Origin: Polynucleobacter sp. UK-Mo-2m-Kol15 | Lineage (GTDB): Bacteria; Pseudomonadota; Gammaproteobacteria; Burkholderiales; Burkholderiaceae | NCBI RefSeq assembly: GCF_018881505.1 | Contig: NZ_JACVQC010000001.1 | Coordinates: 1,347,927 to 1,411,926, forward strand | Direction of reading: 5' to 3' | Length of the DNA: 64,000 nucleotides | Notes under the pieces: generated by a model | Seen by the model: the letters and a program-made list of their open reading frames with translations, nothing else | Told to the model about the DNA's origin: nothing | Databases searched by the model: none | Made by a program: the position numbers and the translations under genes | Shown: piece after piece, positions 52,850 through 63,116 of the stretch | Layout: each line of letters begins with the position of its first letter | How positions within the stretch are numbered: the first letter of the stretch is position 1

Positions 52850-53383
52850 TTAGATATTCTGCAATACTGATTTAGCAAGTTGTACATCTTGCCAAAATAG
52901 AGCCTTGTCTTTTGGCCTAGATACCAACTGATTTAATTCAAAAGTAGCAATGAGGGGTAGATCCTCAGCTCCGTTTGCATTGATTACTAAAACAGTTTCA
53001 CGCAAATCTGAAAGAGCATCACGCTCACCAGACAACTTTTGCGCGGCAGCTCCACCAAAGGCCAGAGCTACTATTGGGCTTCCATCCTGAGGCAATTGCT
53101 CGGGATTAAATTTTTCCATTGGATTCTTCCAAGACCACTCTTGTGGGGATAGTCCAAGAACCCTAATAATGTTCTGAAAAAGTACATCAGCAGCACCCTC
53201 AGGTTTACTACCAAAAAACCACCATATTCCAAAAGAAATTTTCGCGTGTGTTTCTTCGCTAATAGTCGATTCCGAGGCCTCAACAGAGGCTATTGGTTCA
53301 GATTTTTCTTGCACAAGATCGCGGGAAGTCCACTCGGTAATGCCCATCTCTTTAAGAAAGGTGGAGTTTGTGCTCATGTTCAT
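52850..53383 (-). CDS. Putative DNA polymerase III psi subunit (HolD-like)
   Basis: A 177-residue protein without an obvious annotation. Three points suggest psi: residues 9-20 (F-L-K-E-M-G-I-T-E-W-T-S) closely match the clamp-loader-binding peptide of E. coli HolD (L-Q-Q-L-G-I-T-Q-W-S); residues 69-82 (L-F-Q-N-I-I-R-V-L-G-L-S-P-Q) match its V-S-D-V-L-R-A-L-T-V-S-P-D-Q; and the C-terminal R-P-K-D-K-A-L-F-W-Q-D matches N-P-T-A-R-A-A-L-W-Q-Q. In E. coli holD also adjoins rimI. A spacer of low complexity (about 25-48) separates peptide and fold. The same C-terminal region recalls family-4 uracil-DNA glycosylases (H-P-A-Y-L-L), but the active-site His and N-terminal motif are gone. It overlaps rimI by ATGA. 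Confidence 0.9.
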   Translation of the reverse strand: MNMSTNSTFLKEMGITEWTSRDLVQEKSEPIASVEASESTISEETHAKISFGIWWFFGSKPEGAADVLFQNIIRVLGLSPQEWSWKNPMEKFNPEQLPQDGSPIVALAFGGAAAQKLSGERDALSDLRETVLVINANGAEDLPLIATFELNQLVSRPKDKALFWQDVQLAKSVLQNI

Positions 53384-53925
53384 ACCTCAAGCTTAATCGA
53401 TTTAGATAAAACTAGAGCATCTTCACGTAGACCATTAGTGGAATCAATTGGGTAGTAGTTCTTTCGCACCCCAATCTGCTCGTACCCAAGATTTTGATAG
53501 AGCCCCAAAGCAGATTCATTACTGGGACGAACTTCTAGAACAATTCGAGGCATTTTTTGTTGTGCGGCCACACCCTCAATGGCATTCATCATTTTTAAAC
53601 CAATACCTAAACGGCGTAATTTTGGAGAAACAGTGATGTTTAGTAGATGCAACTCATCCACCGCGGGAAATAAAATGCAATAAGCCCATAGGATATCTGG
53701 ATCTAAATAGCTACCTTTTACTGCATTTACTAGTTGCGGTCGGACGCAATAAGCCCAATGTCCAGCAGATAGAGAATCCGAGAAATTGCCCTTAGTCCAA
53801 GGATGAATATGCGAGACAGATTCAATGGCTAAAACGGAATCTAAATCAGTGGTCGTCATTGGCAAGAATGAAAGCTCTGAAACACCTTCAGTATTAGGTC
53901 CAATAGAACTGATCTCATCAACCAT
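53380..53925 (-). CDS. rimI: Ribosomal protein S18 N-alpha-acetyltransferase RimI
   Basis: A 181-residue GNAT acetyltransferase with the acetyl-CoA loop R-R-L-G-I-G (about 122-127) and late Tyr residues of the family. Acetylates the S18 N-terminus. It overlaps tsaB by 8 bp and the psi-like gene by 4 bp, so the three are co-translated. The first 15 residues precede the usual GNAT start, so a later start is possible. Confidence 0.92.
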   Translation of the reverse strand: MVDEISSIGPNTEGVSELSFLPMTTTDLDSVLAIESVSHIHPWTKGNFSDSLSAGHWAYCVRPQLVNAVKGSYLDPDILWAYCILFPAVDELHLLNITVSPKLRRLGIGLKMMNAIEGVAAQQKMPRIVLEVRPSNESALGLYQNLGYEQIGVRKNYYPIDSTNGLREDALVLSKSIKLEV

Positions 53926-54640
53926 TTTGTTGAATTCGTTCAGAAGAGGTCAGAGCCACCTTATTACGAATATAGAGTGGCTCAAGTAAATGGATGTCCT
54001 GCTGTAAACCTTTACTCCACATATCCTGTGCGCAAGTCAGAATGCCCAAGGTATCTATCCCAATAGTTGAGTCGATATGAGTTGCGACAAATGGCTGAGA
54101 GATGCTGGCAAATACGCGATCACCAAACTCTGCAATCGCATTACCCGCAAGAAAGTCAATATTGGAGAGCTGTATATCCTCTGGAGCCGTCAAATGTATA
54201 TCACCCTGTCGCTGAGGTAATTGATTTACCGTCACTTCATAACTGGCCCAGTAGGCCTCACCCATACGAGCATCCACAGCAATAACAAAAGACTGAGCCC
54301 TTGAGGAGAGAAACATATGGGTTTGTGTCAGCTGACAAGCAATAGCATCCAGACTGACCACGGGAAGCACAGGTAACTTAGCAGCAGTTGCTAGACCTTG
54401 AGCTGCAGCAACACCAAGGCGTACCCCAGTAAATGCTCCAGGACCAATGCCAATCGCAATGGCATCGAGTGATGAAAGCTCCGTAGAGGCTTCGGATAGC
54501 AACTCCTTAACCCAAGGTAACAAAAGTTGACTGGCACCCATCGACACTTTTTGGTGTCGAAATAAGGGCGCGGCATCATTTAAAGATAAAGCCACCGAAC
54601 ACCAAGCCGATGAGGTGTCGATGGCCAATATACAGGTCAA
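53918..54640 (-). CDS. tsaB: tRNA t6A modification protein TsaB
   Basis: 240-residue ASKHA-fold partner of TsaD. N-terminal I-D-T-S-S-A-W-C-S-V-A and G-I-G-P-G-A-F-T-G-V-R-L-G motifs. Essential in most bacteria for t6A37 in ANN-reading tRNAs. It starts 17 bp past the epimerase gene on the same strand. Confidence 0.95.
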   Translation of the reverse strand: MTCILAIDTSSAWCSVALSLNDAAPLFRHQKVSMGASQLLLPWVKELLSEASTELSSLDAIAIGIGPGAFTGVRLGVAAAQGLATAAKLPVLPVVSLDAIACQLTQTHMFLSSRAQSFVIAVDARMGEAYWASYEVTVNQLPQRQGDIHLTAPEDIQLSNIDFLAGNAIAEFGDRVFASISQPFVATHIDSTIGIDTLGILTCAQDMWSKGLQQDIHLLEPLYIRNKVALTSSERIQQNG

Positions 54641-54657
54641 TTTAAACTCTCTAGATC

Positions 54658-55128
54658 TTATGAACTCAGACTTGCAATGATATCTGGTGGCGCCTGGACA
54701 AGCTCAATCAATACGCCTTCACCGCACAGAGGAAAATCTTCATTGCCTTTGGGATGGACAAACGTAATGTCATGACCACCTGCGCCATTACGTATACCGC
54801 CTGGAGCAAAGCGAAGTCCTTGGGCAGACAGCCATTCAACCGCCTTCGGAAGATCATCCACCCACAAACCAATGTGATTAAGTGGGGTTTGATGAACGGC
54901 TGGCTTCTTTTCAATATCAAAGGGCTGCATGAGATCAACCTCAATCTCATGGGCACCCTTGCCAATGGCGCAAATATCTTCGACAACGTTTTCACGCTCA
55001 GACACAAAAGTACTTTTGAATTCAAATCCCAACAAGTCAACCCAAAGTTTTCGGAGGCGATCTTTATCTTCCCCGCCAATAGCAATTTGCTGAATACCTA
55101 AAATTTTAAATGGTTTACTCATGTTCAC
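54658..55128 (-). CDS. mce: VOC family protein, probable methylmalonyl-CoA epimerase
   Basis: 156 residues with two betaalphabetabetabeta units of the vicinal-oxygen-chelate fold. H85 (N-H-I-G) and E142 (L-I-E-L) occupy metal-ligand positions, and [13 protein letters not shown] matches epimerases. The usual first ligand His (I-D-H-I-A-I) is Gln14 here (I-Q-Q-I-A-I). The place directly after pccA supports epimerisation of (S)- to (R)-methylmalonyl-CoA. A glyoxalase-type activity is the alternative. Confidence 0.8.
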   Translation of the reverse strand: MNMSKPFKILGIQQIAIGGEDKDRLRKLWVDLLGFEFKSTFVSERENVVEDICAIGKGAHEIEVDLMQPFDIEKKPAVHQTPLNHIGLWVDDLPKAVEWLSAQGLRFAPGGIRNGAGGHDITFVHPKGNEDFPLCGEGVLIELVQAPPDIIASLSS

Positions 55129-55132
55129 CCTG

Positions 55133-57169
55133 TTATTCGAAGCGAATGATTAATTGATCAACAGCCAGACTTTCGCCCACATTAGCGTAAATTTCAGCAA
55201 CTATCCCATCTTGAGCGGCAACTAATGTATTTTCCATCTTCATTGCTTCAATCGCAGCTAATTTCTGACCAGCTGTCACCGCTTCACCTACTTTGACAGA
55301 AATATTGGTCAACAGACCAGGCATTGGAGACATCACCAACTTGGAAGTATCTGGCGGAACCTTAACCAGCATGCGGCGCTGTAGCTCGGCACCCAATGGA
55401 CTTAGTACCATACACTCATAATGGGCGCCATCTAAGACGAGAGCCAATTTAATGCCCCTACGCTCTACTTGTACGGTAACCTTGTGTACGCCATTAATGG
55501 TTGCATGCAAACAAAGTTGACCTGGACGCCAGCTGCTGACGATGTTGTAAGGAGTATCGCCATCCACATCTTCAATGTAAACAGCATAAACACCCTCTTT
55601 AACATCGACTCGCACAGGGATCTCTATGATCTCTTCATTAGATCCAACGCGTGATCCGGTAACCACCACGAATTTCTTCCCAATAGTCATCTCATGACCA
55701 GCCAACTGACCGTCAATCATCTGAATATGCTCAAGGTAGCGATAACGCATAAAAGCTGCCAAAGCTGCCAAACGATTTGGATCTGCCGGTTGTACAGAAT
55801 CTTTTTTGAAGCCGTCTGGGTATTCCTCAGCAATAAAACCGGTAGTGAAATCACCAGATACAAAGCGTGGATGCTGTAAGAGAGCTGCCTGAAAAGGAAT
55901 ATTCGAATGAATACCACGAATAACAAAATCATTCAGTGCGGCACGCATCTTTTCAATTGCCTCAGTACGATCCTTGCCATGCACAATGAGCTTGGCGATC
56001 ATAGAGTCGTAGTACATCGGAATCTCACCACCTTCATAAACGCCCGTATCTACACGCACGCCATCAAACTCTTCTGGTGGACGATATTTCACTAAGCGTC
56101 CCGTGGATGGTAAGAAGTTGCGGAATGGATCATCCGCATTAATTCGACACTCCATCGACCAACCGTCGAGCTTAATATCTTCTTGCTTAAATGCTAACTG
56201 CTCACCGGCAGCCACACGAATCATCTGCTCGACCAAATCTAAGCCAGTGATACCCTCGGTAACTGGATGCTCTACTTGTAGGCGGGTATTCATTTCAAGG
56301 AAGTAAAAAGATTTATCCTTACCGACCACAAACTCTACAGTACCGGCAGATTGATAGTCCACCGCTTTTGCTAACGCAACAGCTTGCTCGCCCATCGCCT
56401 TACGCGTTACAGGATCAATGAACGGGGATGGCGCTTCTTCAATCACTTTTTGATGACGTCTTTGAATAGAGCAATCGCGCTCACCCAAATACACCACATT
56501 GCCATGTGAATCACCTAGCACCTGAATCTCAATGTGACGAGGACCTTCAACGAACTTTTCAATGAAGACGCGATCATCGCCAAAGCTATTTAAAGCCTCA
56601 GTACGGCAGGCTGTAAATCCTTCAAAGGCCTCTTTGTCATTAAAAGCAACGCGCAAGCCCTTACCACCACCACCTGCAGATGCCTTGATCATGACTGGAT
56701 AGCCAATATTTTGAGCAATCTTGACAGCATCTTCTGCTTTATCAATTGCCTCATTAAACCCAGGGATTGTGTTTACCTTGGCCTCTAAGGCTAACTTTTT
56801 AGAAGCAATCTTGTCGCCCATTGCCGCAATAGACTGGTGCTTAGGGCCAATAAAAACAATACCTTCCTCTTCGCAGCGACGCGCAAATTGCTCATTCTCA
56901 GATAAGAAGCCATAGCCTGGATGGACTGCTTCAGCGCCGGTATCCTTACAGGCCTGAATAATACGATCCATCACTAAATAGGATTCACGTGAGGGAGCAG
57001 GCCCGATACAAACCGCTTCATCAGCCATCTGCACGTGACGCGCCTCTTTATCAGCTTCAGAATAGACAGCAACAGTCTTAATGCCCATCTTCTTAGCGGT
57101 TTTCATCACGCGACAGGCGATCTCACCGCGGTTAGCAATCAAAATTTTCTTGAACATTTTCGTAGTCAT
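55133..57169 (-). CDS. pccA: Propionyl-CoA carboxylase, biotin-containing alpha subunit
   Basis: 678 residues: biotin carboxylase (about 5-455; ATP-grasp Gly-rich G-G-G-G-K-G-L), a BT linker, and a C-terminal biotinyl domain with A-M-K-M-E-N (biotinyl Lys about 642). Carboxylates biotin for PccB. The neighbours pccB, mcm and meaB point to propionyl-CoA rather than acetyl-CoA or methylcrotonyl-CoA. A second Met at residue 5 is an alternative start. Confidence 0.94.
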   Translation of the reverse strand: MTTKMFKKILIANRGEIACRVMKTAKKMGIKTVAVYSEADKEARHVQMADEAVCIGPAPSRESYLVMDRIIQACKDTGAEAVHPGYGFLSENEQFARRCEEEGIVFIGPKHQSIAAMGDKIASKKLALEAKVNTIPGFNEAIDKAEDAVKIAQNIGYPVMIKASAGGGGKGLRVAFNDKEAFEGFTACRTEALNSFGDDRVFIEKFVEGPRHIEIQVLGDSHGNVVYLGERDCSIQRRHQKVIEEAPSPFIDPVTRKAMGEQAVALAKAVDYQSAGTVEFVVGKDKSFYFLEMNTRLQVEHPVTEGITGLDLVEQMIRVAAGEQLAFKQEDIKLDGWSMECRINADDPFRNFLPSTGRLVKYRPPEEFDGVRVDTGVYEGGEIPMYYDSMIAKLIVHGKDRTEAIEKMRAALNDFVIRGIHSNIPFQAALLQHPRFVSGDFTTGFIAEEYPDGFKKDSVQPADPNRLAALAAFMRYRYLEHIQMIDGQLAGHEMTIGKKFVVVTGSRVGSNEEIIEIPVRVDVKEGVYAVYIEDVDGDTPYNIVSSWRPGQLCLHATINGVHKVTVQVERRGIKLALVLDGAHYECMVLSPLGAELQRRMLVKVPPDTSKLVMSPMPGLLTNISVKVGEAVTAGQKLAAIEAMKMENTLVAAQDGIVAEIYANVGESLAVDQLIIRFE

Positions 57170-57183
57170 GATTTATCGGCGCC

Positions 57184-58716
57184 TTAAAGAGGAATATTGC
57201 CGTGTTTACGCGGTGGGTTTGTCAGTTCTTTATCTTTAAGCATCGCCAAAGAACGTGAGATCCGCTTGCGAGTTTCATGGGGCAGGATCACGTCATCAAT
57301 GTAGCCGCGACGACCAGCAACAAATGGGTTTGCAAACTTGGACTTGTACTCGGCCTCACGTGCTGCAATTTTTGTTGGATCGGACTTTTCTTCACGGAAA
57401 ATAATCTCAACAGCACCCTTTGGACCCATTACTGCAATTTCAGCAGATGGCCATGCAAAGTTCACATCGCCACGTAAATGTTTTGAGGCCATCACGTCGT
57501 AAGCACCACCATAGGCTTTACGTGTAATCAGAGTCACTTTAGGCACAGTGCAATCAGCATAGGCATAGAGTAACTTTGCGCCATGCTTAATAATGCCGCC
57601 GTATTCCTGTGATGTACCCGGCATAAATCCAGGCACATCAACTAATGTGACAACTGGAATATTAAAAGCATCGCAAAAACGCACAAAACGTGCGGCTTTA
57701 ACAGATGCTTTGATATCCAAGCAACCAGCTAAGACTAAAGGTTGGTTAGCAACAATACCAATTGAACGCCCTTCCATGCGAGCAAAACCAATCAAAATAT
57801 TTTTTGCATAATCAGGCTGGAGCTCAAAAAATTCGCCATCATCCACAATCTTCTCAATTAACTCTTTCATATCGTAAGGTTGATTGGGATTGCTTGGTAC
57901 CAAGGTATCCAGCGAGAAATCTGGTTCCTCCGTACGTTGGGCACCATTAATCATCGGAGGCTTCTCGCGATTAGATAGCGGGAGATAATTAAAGAATCGA
58001 CGGAGCATCATAATGGCGTCAACATCATTATCAAAAGCCAAGTCGCAAACGCCAGAAATAGTTGAGTGAGTAACTGCACCACCTAATTCTTCAGCAGTCA
58101 CATCTTCATGCGTCACAGTCTTTACCACCTCTGGACCCGTCACAAACATATATGAACTATCTTTCACCATAAAGATGAAGTCGGTTAATGCTGGAGAATA
58201 CACGGCGCCACCAGCTGATGGGCCCATGATTAAAGAGATTTGCGGAATCACGCCAGAAGCTGTCACATTTCGCTGGAAAATTTCAGCATAGCCACCCAAA
58301 GATGCAACACCCTCTTGAATACGTGCACCACCAGAGTCATTTAGACCAATTACAGGCGCACCTACTTTAAGAGCCTGATCCATAATTTTGCAAATCTTCT
58401 CAGCATGCGCCTCTGAAAGTGATCCGCCTAAAACGGTAAAGTCTTGTGAGAAAACGAAAACTAAGCGACCATTAATCATGCCATAACCGGTAACAACCCC
58501 ATCTCCTGGAACGGTTTGATCAGCCATACCAAAGTCGAAGCAACGATGCTCAACAAACATATCCCATTCTTCAAAAGTTCCCGCATCCAATAAAAGCTCA
58601 ATACGCTCGCGTGCAGTTAATTTTCCTTTGGAATGTTGAGCAGCAATGCGTTTTTGCCCGCCACCTAATCTGGCTAGTTCACGCTTTGCTTCAAGTTGCT
58701 GAATGATTTCCTTCAT
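57184..58716 (-). CDS. pccB: Propionyl-CoA carboxylase beta subunit
   Basis: 510-residue carboxyltransferase with two crotonase-like halves. G-G-A-R-I-Q-E-G and the oxyanion-hole glycines of each half are visible. Transfers CO2 from biotin to propionyl-CoA, giving (S)-methylmalonyl-CoA. TAAGGAG ribosome site. It lies 10 bp after meaB and 14 bp before pccA. Confidence 0.96.
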   Translation of the reverse strand: MKEIIQQLEAKRELARLGGGQKRIAAQHSKGKLTARERIELLLDAGTFEEWDMFVEHRCFDFGMADQTVPGDGVVTGYGMINGRLVFVFSQDFTVLGGSLSEAHAEKICKIMDQALKVGAPVIGLNDSGGARIQEGVASLGGYAEIFQRNVTASGVIPQISLIMGPSAGGAVYSPALTDFIFMVKDSSYMFVTGPEVVKTVTHEDVTAEELGGAVTHSTISGVCDLAFDNDVDAIMMLRRFFNYLPLSNREKPPMINGAQRTEEPDFSLDTLVPSNPNQPYDMKELIEKIVDDGEFFELQPDYAKNILIGFARMEGRSIGIVANQPLVLAGCLDIKASVKAARFVRFCDAFNIPVVTLVDVPGFMPGTSQEYGGIIKHGAKLLYAYADCTVPKVTLITRKAYGGAYDVMASKHLRGDVNFAWPSAEIAVMGPKGAVEIIFREEKSDPTKIAAREAEYKSKFANPFVAGRRGYIDDVILPHETRKRISRSLAMLKDKELTNPPRKHGNIPL

Positions 58717-58725
58717 AACTGCTCC

Positions 58726-59751
58726 TTAGAAAAATTCGTGTCCCATGGCTTCGAGCATACGTCTCGCAGCAACAGATGGGGCCATGGTGCCTTGATTCAC
58801 CTGGCTACTTAAACTAGGTAAAAGTGCTTGTACTGCTGGATTATTTTGAAAAGCATTTTTTAGACCTGCGTCAATTCGATCCCACATCCAAGCACCTGAT
58901 TGTTGCTTGCGCCTAGCCTGCAACTGACCGTTATGGTTTTGTAAGTTCTGAAAATGCAGGATTTTTTCCCATAGCTCAGGAATACCCTTACCCTCTAATG
59001 CACTTAAGGTCATCACAGTAGGATGCCAATATTCTTGATTATGCGAAGCATGATCGGGATTTCCTTGGAAGCCGAGCAGGCGCAAAGAACTTGTAATAAA
59101 TAATTGTGCGCGCATTGCAGCATCGGGATCAATATCTAGCTTATTGATCACAATTAAGTCAGCAATCTCCATGACACCTTTTTTAATTGCCTGAAGATCA
59201 TCGCCCGCATTTGGCAATTGCAATAGCAGGAACATATCAGTCATACCAGCAACTGCAATTTCGCTTTGACCAACCCCAACTGTTTCAACAATCACAACAT
59301 CAAATCCAGCGGCTTCAGAAACCAACATAGCTTCCCGAGTTTTCTCAGCAACACCACCTAAAGTTCCAGATGAAGGACTAGGTCGAATAAACGCATTATC
59401 TAAAACCGATAACCTCTCCATACGAGTCTTGTCACCCAGAATAGATCCGCCGGATAGACTGGAGGAAGGATCAATTGCCAAAACTGCAACACGATGGCCT
59501 TTTTCAATGAGATATAAGCCTAAAGCCTCAATCAGAGTCGACTTGCCAACACCAGGCACACCGGAGATACCTAAGCGAAATGACTTACCCGTCTTTGGTA
59601 ATAAAGTGTTCAGAACCTCATCAGCACGTTGACGGTGGTCCATGCGCGTGGACTCAAGCAAAGTAATGACCTTGGCCAAGGCCCGACGCTGCGCCGATGA
59701 GGGCGCACCAATGAGGTCATTCACTAAAGCTAGGTCAACTGCATTAAGCAT
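58726..59751 (-). CDS. meaB: Methylmalonyl-CoA mutase G-protein chaperone MeaB
   Basis: 341-residue GTPase of the ArgK/MeaB family. Walker A G-V-P-G-V-G-K-S-T at about 64-72, E-T-V-G-V-G-Q-S-E, and N-K-L-D for guanine. It protects and reloads the adenosylcobalamin of the mutase encoded 20 bp upstream. Confidence 0.96.
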   Translation of the reverse strand: MLNAVDLALVNDLIGAPSSAQRRALAKVITLLESTRMDHRQRADEVLNTLLPKTGKSFRLGISGVPGVGKSTLIEALGLYLIEKGHRVAVLAIDPSSSLSGGSILGDKTRMERLSVLDNAFIRPSPSSGTLGGVAEKTREAMLVSEAAGFDVVIVETVGVGQSEIAVAGMTDMFLLLQLPNAGDDLQAIKKGVMEIADLIVINKLDIDPDAAMRAQLFITSSLRLLGFQGNPDHASHNQEYWHPTVMTLSALEGKGIPELWEKILHFQNLQNHNGQLQARRKQQSGAWMWDRIDAGLKNAFQNNPAVQALLPSLSSQVNQGTMAPSVAARRMLEAMGHEFF

Positions 59752-59771
59752 GCTGTGTATTCGACCTTGAA

Positions 59772-61967
59772 TTACTCAGGCTTTGCAGATTTGCGAATCT
59801 GCTCAAGTACATCCTTTGCAGAAGCTGGGATCGGAGTACCAGGGCCATAAATACCCTTCACACCTGCCTCGTATAAGAAATCGTAATCTTGTCTCGGAAT
59901 CACGCCGCCTACGAAAACGATAATGTCGTCAGCGCCCTGTTTTTTAAGTTCAGCAATAATGGCTGGCACTAAAGTCTTGTGACCTGCAGCTAATGTAGAA
60001 ATACCAAGGGCATGGACGTCATTCTCAATCGCCTGACGAGCGCACTCTTCAGGTGTCTGGAACAAAGGTCCAATGTCTACATCAAAACCCAAGTCAGCAA
60101 AAGCGGTTGCAACTACTTTAGCACCGCGATCATGTCCGTCCTGACCAAGCTTCGCAATCATTACACGTGGACGACGGCCAAAGTCTTTAGCAAAATCAGA
60201 AATTTCTACTTTCAATTTTTCCCAGCCTTCTGCTGAGTCATAAGCAGCTGCATACACACCAGTCACCTTTTGAGTATCGGCGCGATGGCGCCCGTAAACC
60301 TTTTCCAATGCATCTGAAACCTCACCAACTGTAGCGCGCAAACGAATCGCCTGAACAGCAAGTTCCAACAAATTGCCGGTGTTTTCATCTGCAGCTTTGG
60401 TTAATGCCTCTAATGTAGCCTCAACTTTTTTAGAGTCGCGCCTTGCCTTAATATCTTTTAATCGTGCAACTTGGCTTTCACGAACCTTATCGTTATCGAT
60501 CATCAAGACATCAACCAAGTCTTCTTTGCCAAGCTTATATTTATTTACACCAACAATGACATCAGTACCGGAGTCAATTTTGGCTTGCTTCTCAGCTGCG
60601 GCAGCCTCAATCTTGAGCTTAGCCCAACCGCTTTCTACTGCCTTGGTCATGCCGCCCATTGCATCCACTTCTTGAATAATTTCCCAAGCTTTATCGGCCA
60701 TCTCCTGAGTAAGGTTCTCCATCATGTAGGAACCAGCCCATGGATCTATCACACTAGTGATATGGGTCTCTTCTTGAAGAATTAATTGAGTATTACGCGC
60801 AATACGGCTAGAGAACTCAGATGGCAAAGCAATCGCTTCATCAAAAGAATTTGTATGCAAGGATTGCGTACCCCCAAATACAGCAGCCATGGCCTCAACC
60901 GTTGTTCGCACAACGTTGTTATAAGGATCCTGCTCAGTCAAGGACCAGCCTGAAGTTTGGCAATGTGTTCGCAACATGAGTGACTTTGGGTTCTTTGGCT
61001 CAAAGGACTTCATAATGCGCCACCACAAAAGACGAGCGGCGCGAAGCTTGGCAACCTCTAAGTAAAAGTTCATTCCGATTGCAAAGAAGAAGGAAAGGCG
61101 ACCAGCAAAGCCATCGACATCGAGACCTTTAGCCAGTGCAGTTTTTACGTACTCTTTACCGTCGGCTAATGTAAATGCCAATTCGAGGACTTGGTTTGCA
61201 CCAGCCTCTTGCATGTGATAACCCGAAATGGAGATCGAGTTAAATTTAGGCATGTTCTTAGCGGTGTATTCAATAATGTCACCGATGATGCGCATGGAGG
61301 GCTCTGGTGGATAGATGTAAGTATTGCGCACCATGAACTCTTTCAGAATATCGTTCTGAATTGTTCCTGACAATAATTCCTGCTTTACGCCCTGCTCTTC
61401 ACCCGCAACGATGTAACCAGCTAATACTGGTAAAACTGCCCCATTCATCGTCATTGAAACAGAAACTTTGTCCAATGGGATGCCATCGAACAATATCTTC
61501 ATATCTTCTACAGAGTCAATCGCAACGCCTGCTTTACCAACGTCACCAGTCACACGTGGATGATCAGAGTCATAGCCACGATGGGTTGCCAAGTCGAATG
61601 CTACTGAAACACCCTGGCCACCTGCATCCAAAGCCTTTCGATAGAAGGCATTGGATTCTTCTGCAGTTGAAAAACCGGCGTACTGACGAATAGTCCAAGG
61701 ACGTACCGAGTACATCGTTGCCTGGGGTCCGCGGACAAATGGCTCAAAACCCGGTAAAGAATGCGTGTACTGAAGTCCTTCAATATCTTCTGCTGTATAT
61801 AAGGCTTTGAGATGAATGCCATCTGGAGTTTGCCAACCCAATTTATCAACATCACCACTTGGAGCTGACTTTTGTGCTGATTTTTTCCATGCTTCTAAAT
61901 CACTATCCGGCACATTTGGCCAAGCATTGGATATATTGGATATGGACTTTTTATCACCTGTACTCAT
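59772..61967 (-). CDS. scpA: Methylmalonyl-CoA mutase, single-chain
   Basis: 731 residues. N-terminal TIM barrel for the CoA ester and a C-terminal B12-binding domain with D-G-H-D-R-G (His ligand about 622). Converts (R)-methylmalonyl-CoA to succinyl-CoA. Full-length homodimer type. It is the first gene of the run, with AGGAG 8 bp before the ATG, and faces gntR across 96 bp. Confidence 0.97.
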   Translation of the reverse strand: MSTGDKKSISNISNAWPNVPDSDLEAWKKSAQKSAPSGDVDKLGWQTPDGIHLKALYTAEDIEGLQYTHSLPGFEPFVRGPQATMYSVRPWTIRQYAGFSTAEESNAFYRKALDAGGQGVSVAFDLATHRGYDSDHPRVTGDVGKAGVAIDSVEDMKILFDGIPLDKVSVSMTMNGAVLPVLAGYIVAGEEQGVKQELLSGTIQNDILKEFMVRNTYIYPPEPSMRIIGDIIEYTAKNMPKFNSISISGYHMQEAGANQVLELAFTLADGKEYVKTALAKGLDVDGFAGRLSFFFAIGMNFYLEVAKLRAARLLWWRIMKSFEPKNPKSLMLRTHCQTSGWSLTEQDPYNNVVRTTVEAMAAVFGGTQSLHTNSFDEAIALPSEFSSRIARNTQLILQEETHITSVIDPWAGSYMMENLTQEMADKAWEIIQEVDAMGGMTKAVESGWAKLKIEAAAAEKQAKIDSGTDVIVGVNKYKLGKEDLVDVLMIDNDKVRESQVARLKDIKARRDSKKVEATLEALTKAADENTGNLLELAVQAIRLRATVGEVSDALEKVYGRHRADTQKVTGVYAAAYDSAEGWEKLKVEISDFAKDFGRRPRVMIAKLGQDGHDRGAKVVATAFADLGFDVDIGPLFQTPEECARQAIENDVHALGISTLAAGHKTLVPAIIAELKKQGADDIIVFVGGVIPRQDYDFLYEAGVKGIYGPGTPIPASAKDVLEQIRKSAKPE

Positions 61968-62023
61968 AAAGCACTCCTGGTTGGCTTTATTGCATTGTTG
62001 CTATGTTTGTAGGGCTATTTTGC

Positions 62024-62058
62024 TTGACATTTTTGAATTTGTCTAGATACTGTATACA
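62024..62058 (+). promoter_or_regulatory. gntR promoter with overlapping palindromic operator
   Basis: TTGACA (62024-62029), a 16-bp spacer and GATACT (62046-62051) form a good sigma-70 promoter. The palindrome TGTATACA (62051-62058) overlaps the last base of the -10 and covers the predicted start point, 5 bp before the gntR ATG. TGTATACA is the type of site bound by FadR/GntR repressors. Confidence 0.6.
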
Positions 62059-62063
62059 TAATT

Positions 62064-62702
62064 ATGAATACAAAACTAATTAATAGACCCTTATATGAGG
62101 ATGTGGCCGAGAGACTACGCGAGCAGATCTTCGCCCATGAACTAGCCCCAGGGAGCTGGCTAGATGAGCAAAATCTAGCTGCAGCCTTCGGAATTAGCCG
62201 AACACCTATGAGAGAGGCCATCAAGGTTCTGGCCTCAGAGGGCCTAGTAACTACCAAAATGAATAAAGGCGCCTACGTAACAGAAGTGGATAGGCGCGAT
62301 CTGGAGCAAATATTTACTGTTCTTTCTTTGCTGGAGGGTCAGGCCGCAAAAGAAACCGCATTAAATGCCACAGAAGATCAACTCACACAGCTAGATAATT
62401 TGCATCACCGCTTAGAAAAAGCTGCTGCAGATCGTGATACTGGGCAATTCTTTGAAATAAACGTCAAATTCCATGAGCTAATACAAGAGATTGCTGGGAA
62501 TAAATGGATGAACGGGGTTATTGAAGACCTGCGTAAGGTTCTCAAGCTCCAAAGACGTGATTCTCTCACCAGAAGCGGACGGCTATTAAGTTCACTTGTT
62601 GAGCACCGGGAGATACTCCAGGCAATTCTTAAAAGAGATCCCCAGGCATCGGAGCTGGCCATGCGAAAACACCTCGCTAGAGGTCTTGAGGCAACAAAAT
62701 AA
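62064..62702 (+). CDS. GntR family (FCD domain) transcriptional regulator
   Basis: 212 residues. N-terminal winged helix (about 8-72; L-A-A-A-F-G-I-S-R-T-P-M-R-E-A) and an all-helical FCD ligand domain with the His residues that bind metal and carboxylate. Divergent from the methylmalonyl-CoA mutase run and probably its repressor, responding to a propionate-derived acid. This is inferred from position. It also has a palindrome at its own start. No Shine-Dalgarno is visible. Confidence 0.92.
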   Translation: MNTKLINRPLYEDVAERLREQIFAHELAPGSWLDEQNLAAAFGISRTPMREAIKVLASEGLVTTKMNKGAYVTEVDRRDLEQIFTVLSLLEGQAAKETALNATEDQLTQLDNLHHRLEKAAADRDTGQFFEINVKFHELIQEIAGNKWMNGVIEDLRKVLKLQRRDSLTRSGRLLSSLVEHREILQAILKRDPQASELAMRKHLARGLEATK

Positions 62703-62729
62703 AGGCTTAGGTGGTTAACCTAAGCCTTT
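62701..62729. terminator. Hairpin terminator between gntR and cytochrome genes
   Basis: A 12-bp perfect stem AAAGGCTTAGGT/ACCTAAGCCTTT with a 5-nt loop overlaps the gntR stop. A/T runs are inside the stem ends, and it can serve both convergent units. Confidence 0.75.
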
Positions 62730-62754
62730 GTCATATCTACAGCCGATATCAGAA

Positions 62755-63099
62755 TTACTTCTTAATTACAAAATTACCGGGTAATTTAGAGATGTACAAG
62801 GCCATATCTTCAAGATCGGCATCAGTGAAAGCCTGAACTTGGGAGGACATGACTGCATTATTACGACCGTATTGAGGGTTTCCATTGCCAACTTTGTAAG
62901 CTTTTAAGGCGTAGAAGAGGTAATCAGAATATTGACCAGCTAACTTTGGGTAAGCTGGCAAGATTGGAGCGTTTAGACCGGCGCCATGGCATGAGGCGCA
63001 ATTAGCCTTTTCAACCAGGGCCTTACCTTTTTCAGCGCTAGCTGCTTGAGCTAGACCAATACTGGATAACAAAATGAGGGTAATTAGTGGGAATTTCAT
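62755..63099 (-). CDS. Small c-type cytochrome (class I)
   Basis: 114 residues from the ATG at 63099, which has GAGG 8 bp before it; the frame also opens at a GTG at 63120. Signal peptide to about residue 20, haem motif C-A-S-C-H at about 34-38, and a late Met axial ligand candidate in A-V-M-S-S. A periplasmic electron carrier. It lies 17 bp after the other cytochrome gene. Confidence 0.92.
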   Translation of the reverse strand: MKFPLITLILLSSIGLAQAASAEKGKALVEKANCASCHGAGLNAPILPAYPKLAGQYSDYLFYALKAYKVGNGNPQYGRNNAVMSSQVQAFTDADLEDMALYISKLPGNFVIKK

Positions 63100-63116
63100 A
63101 AAAGGTGCCTCTAATA

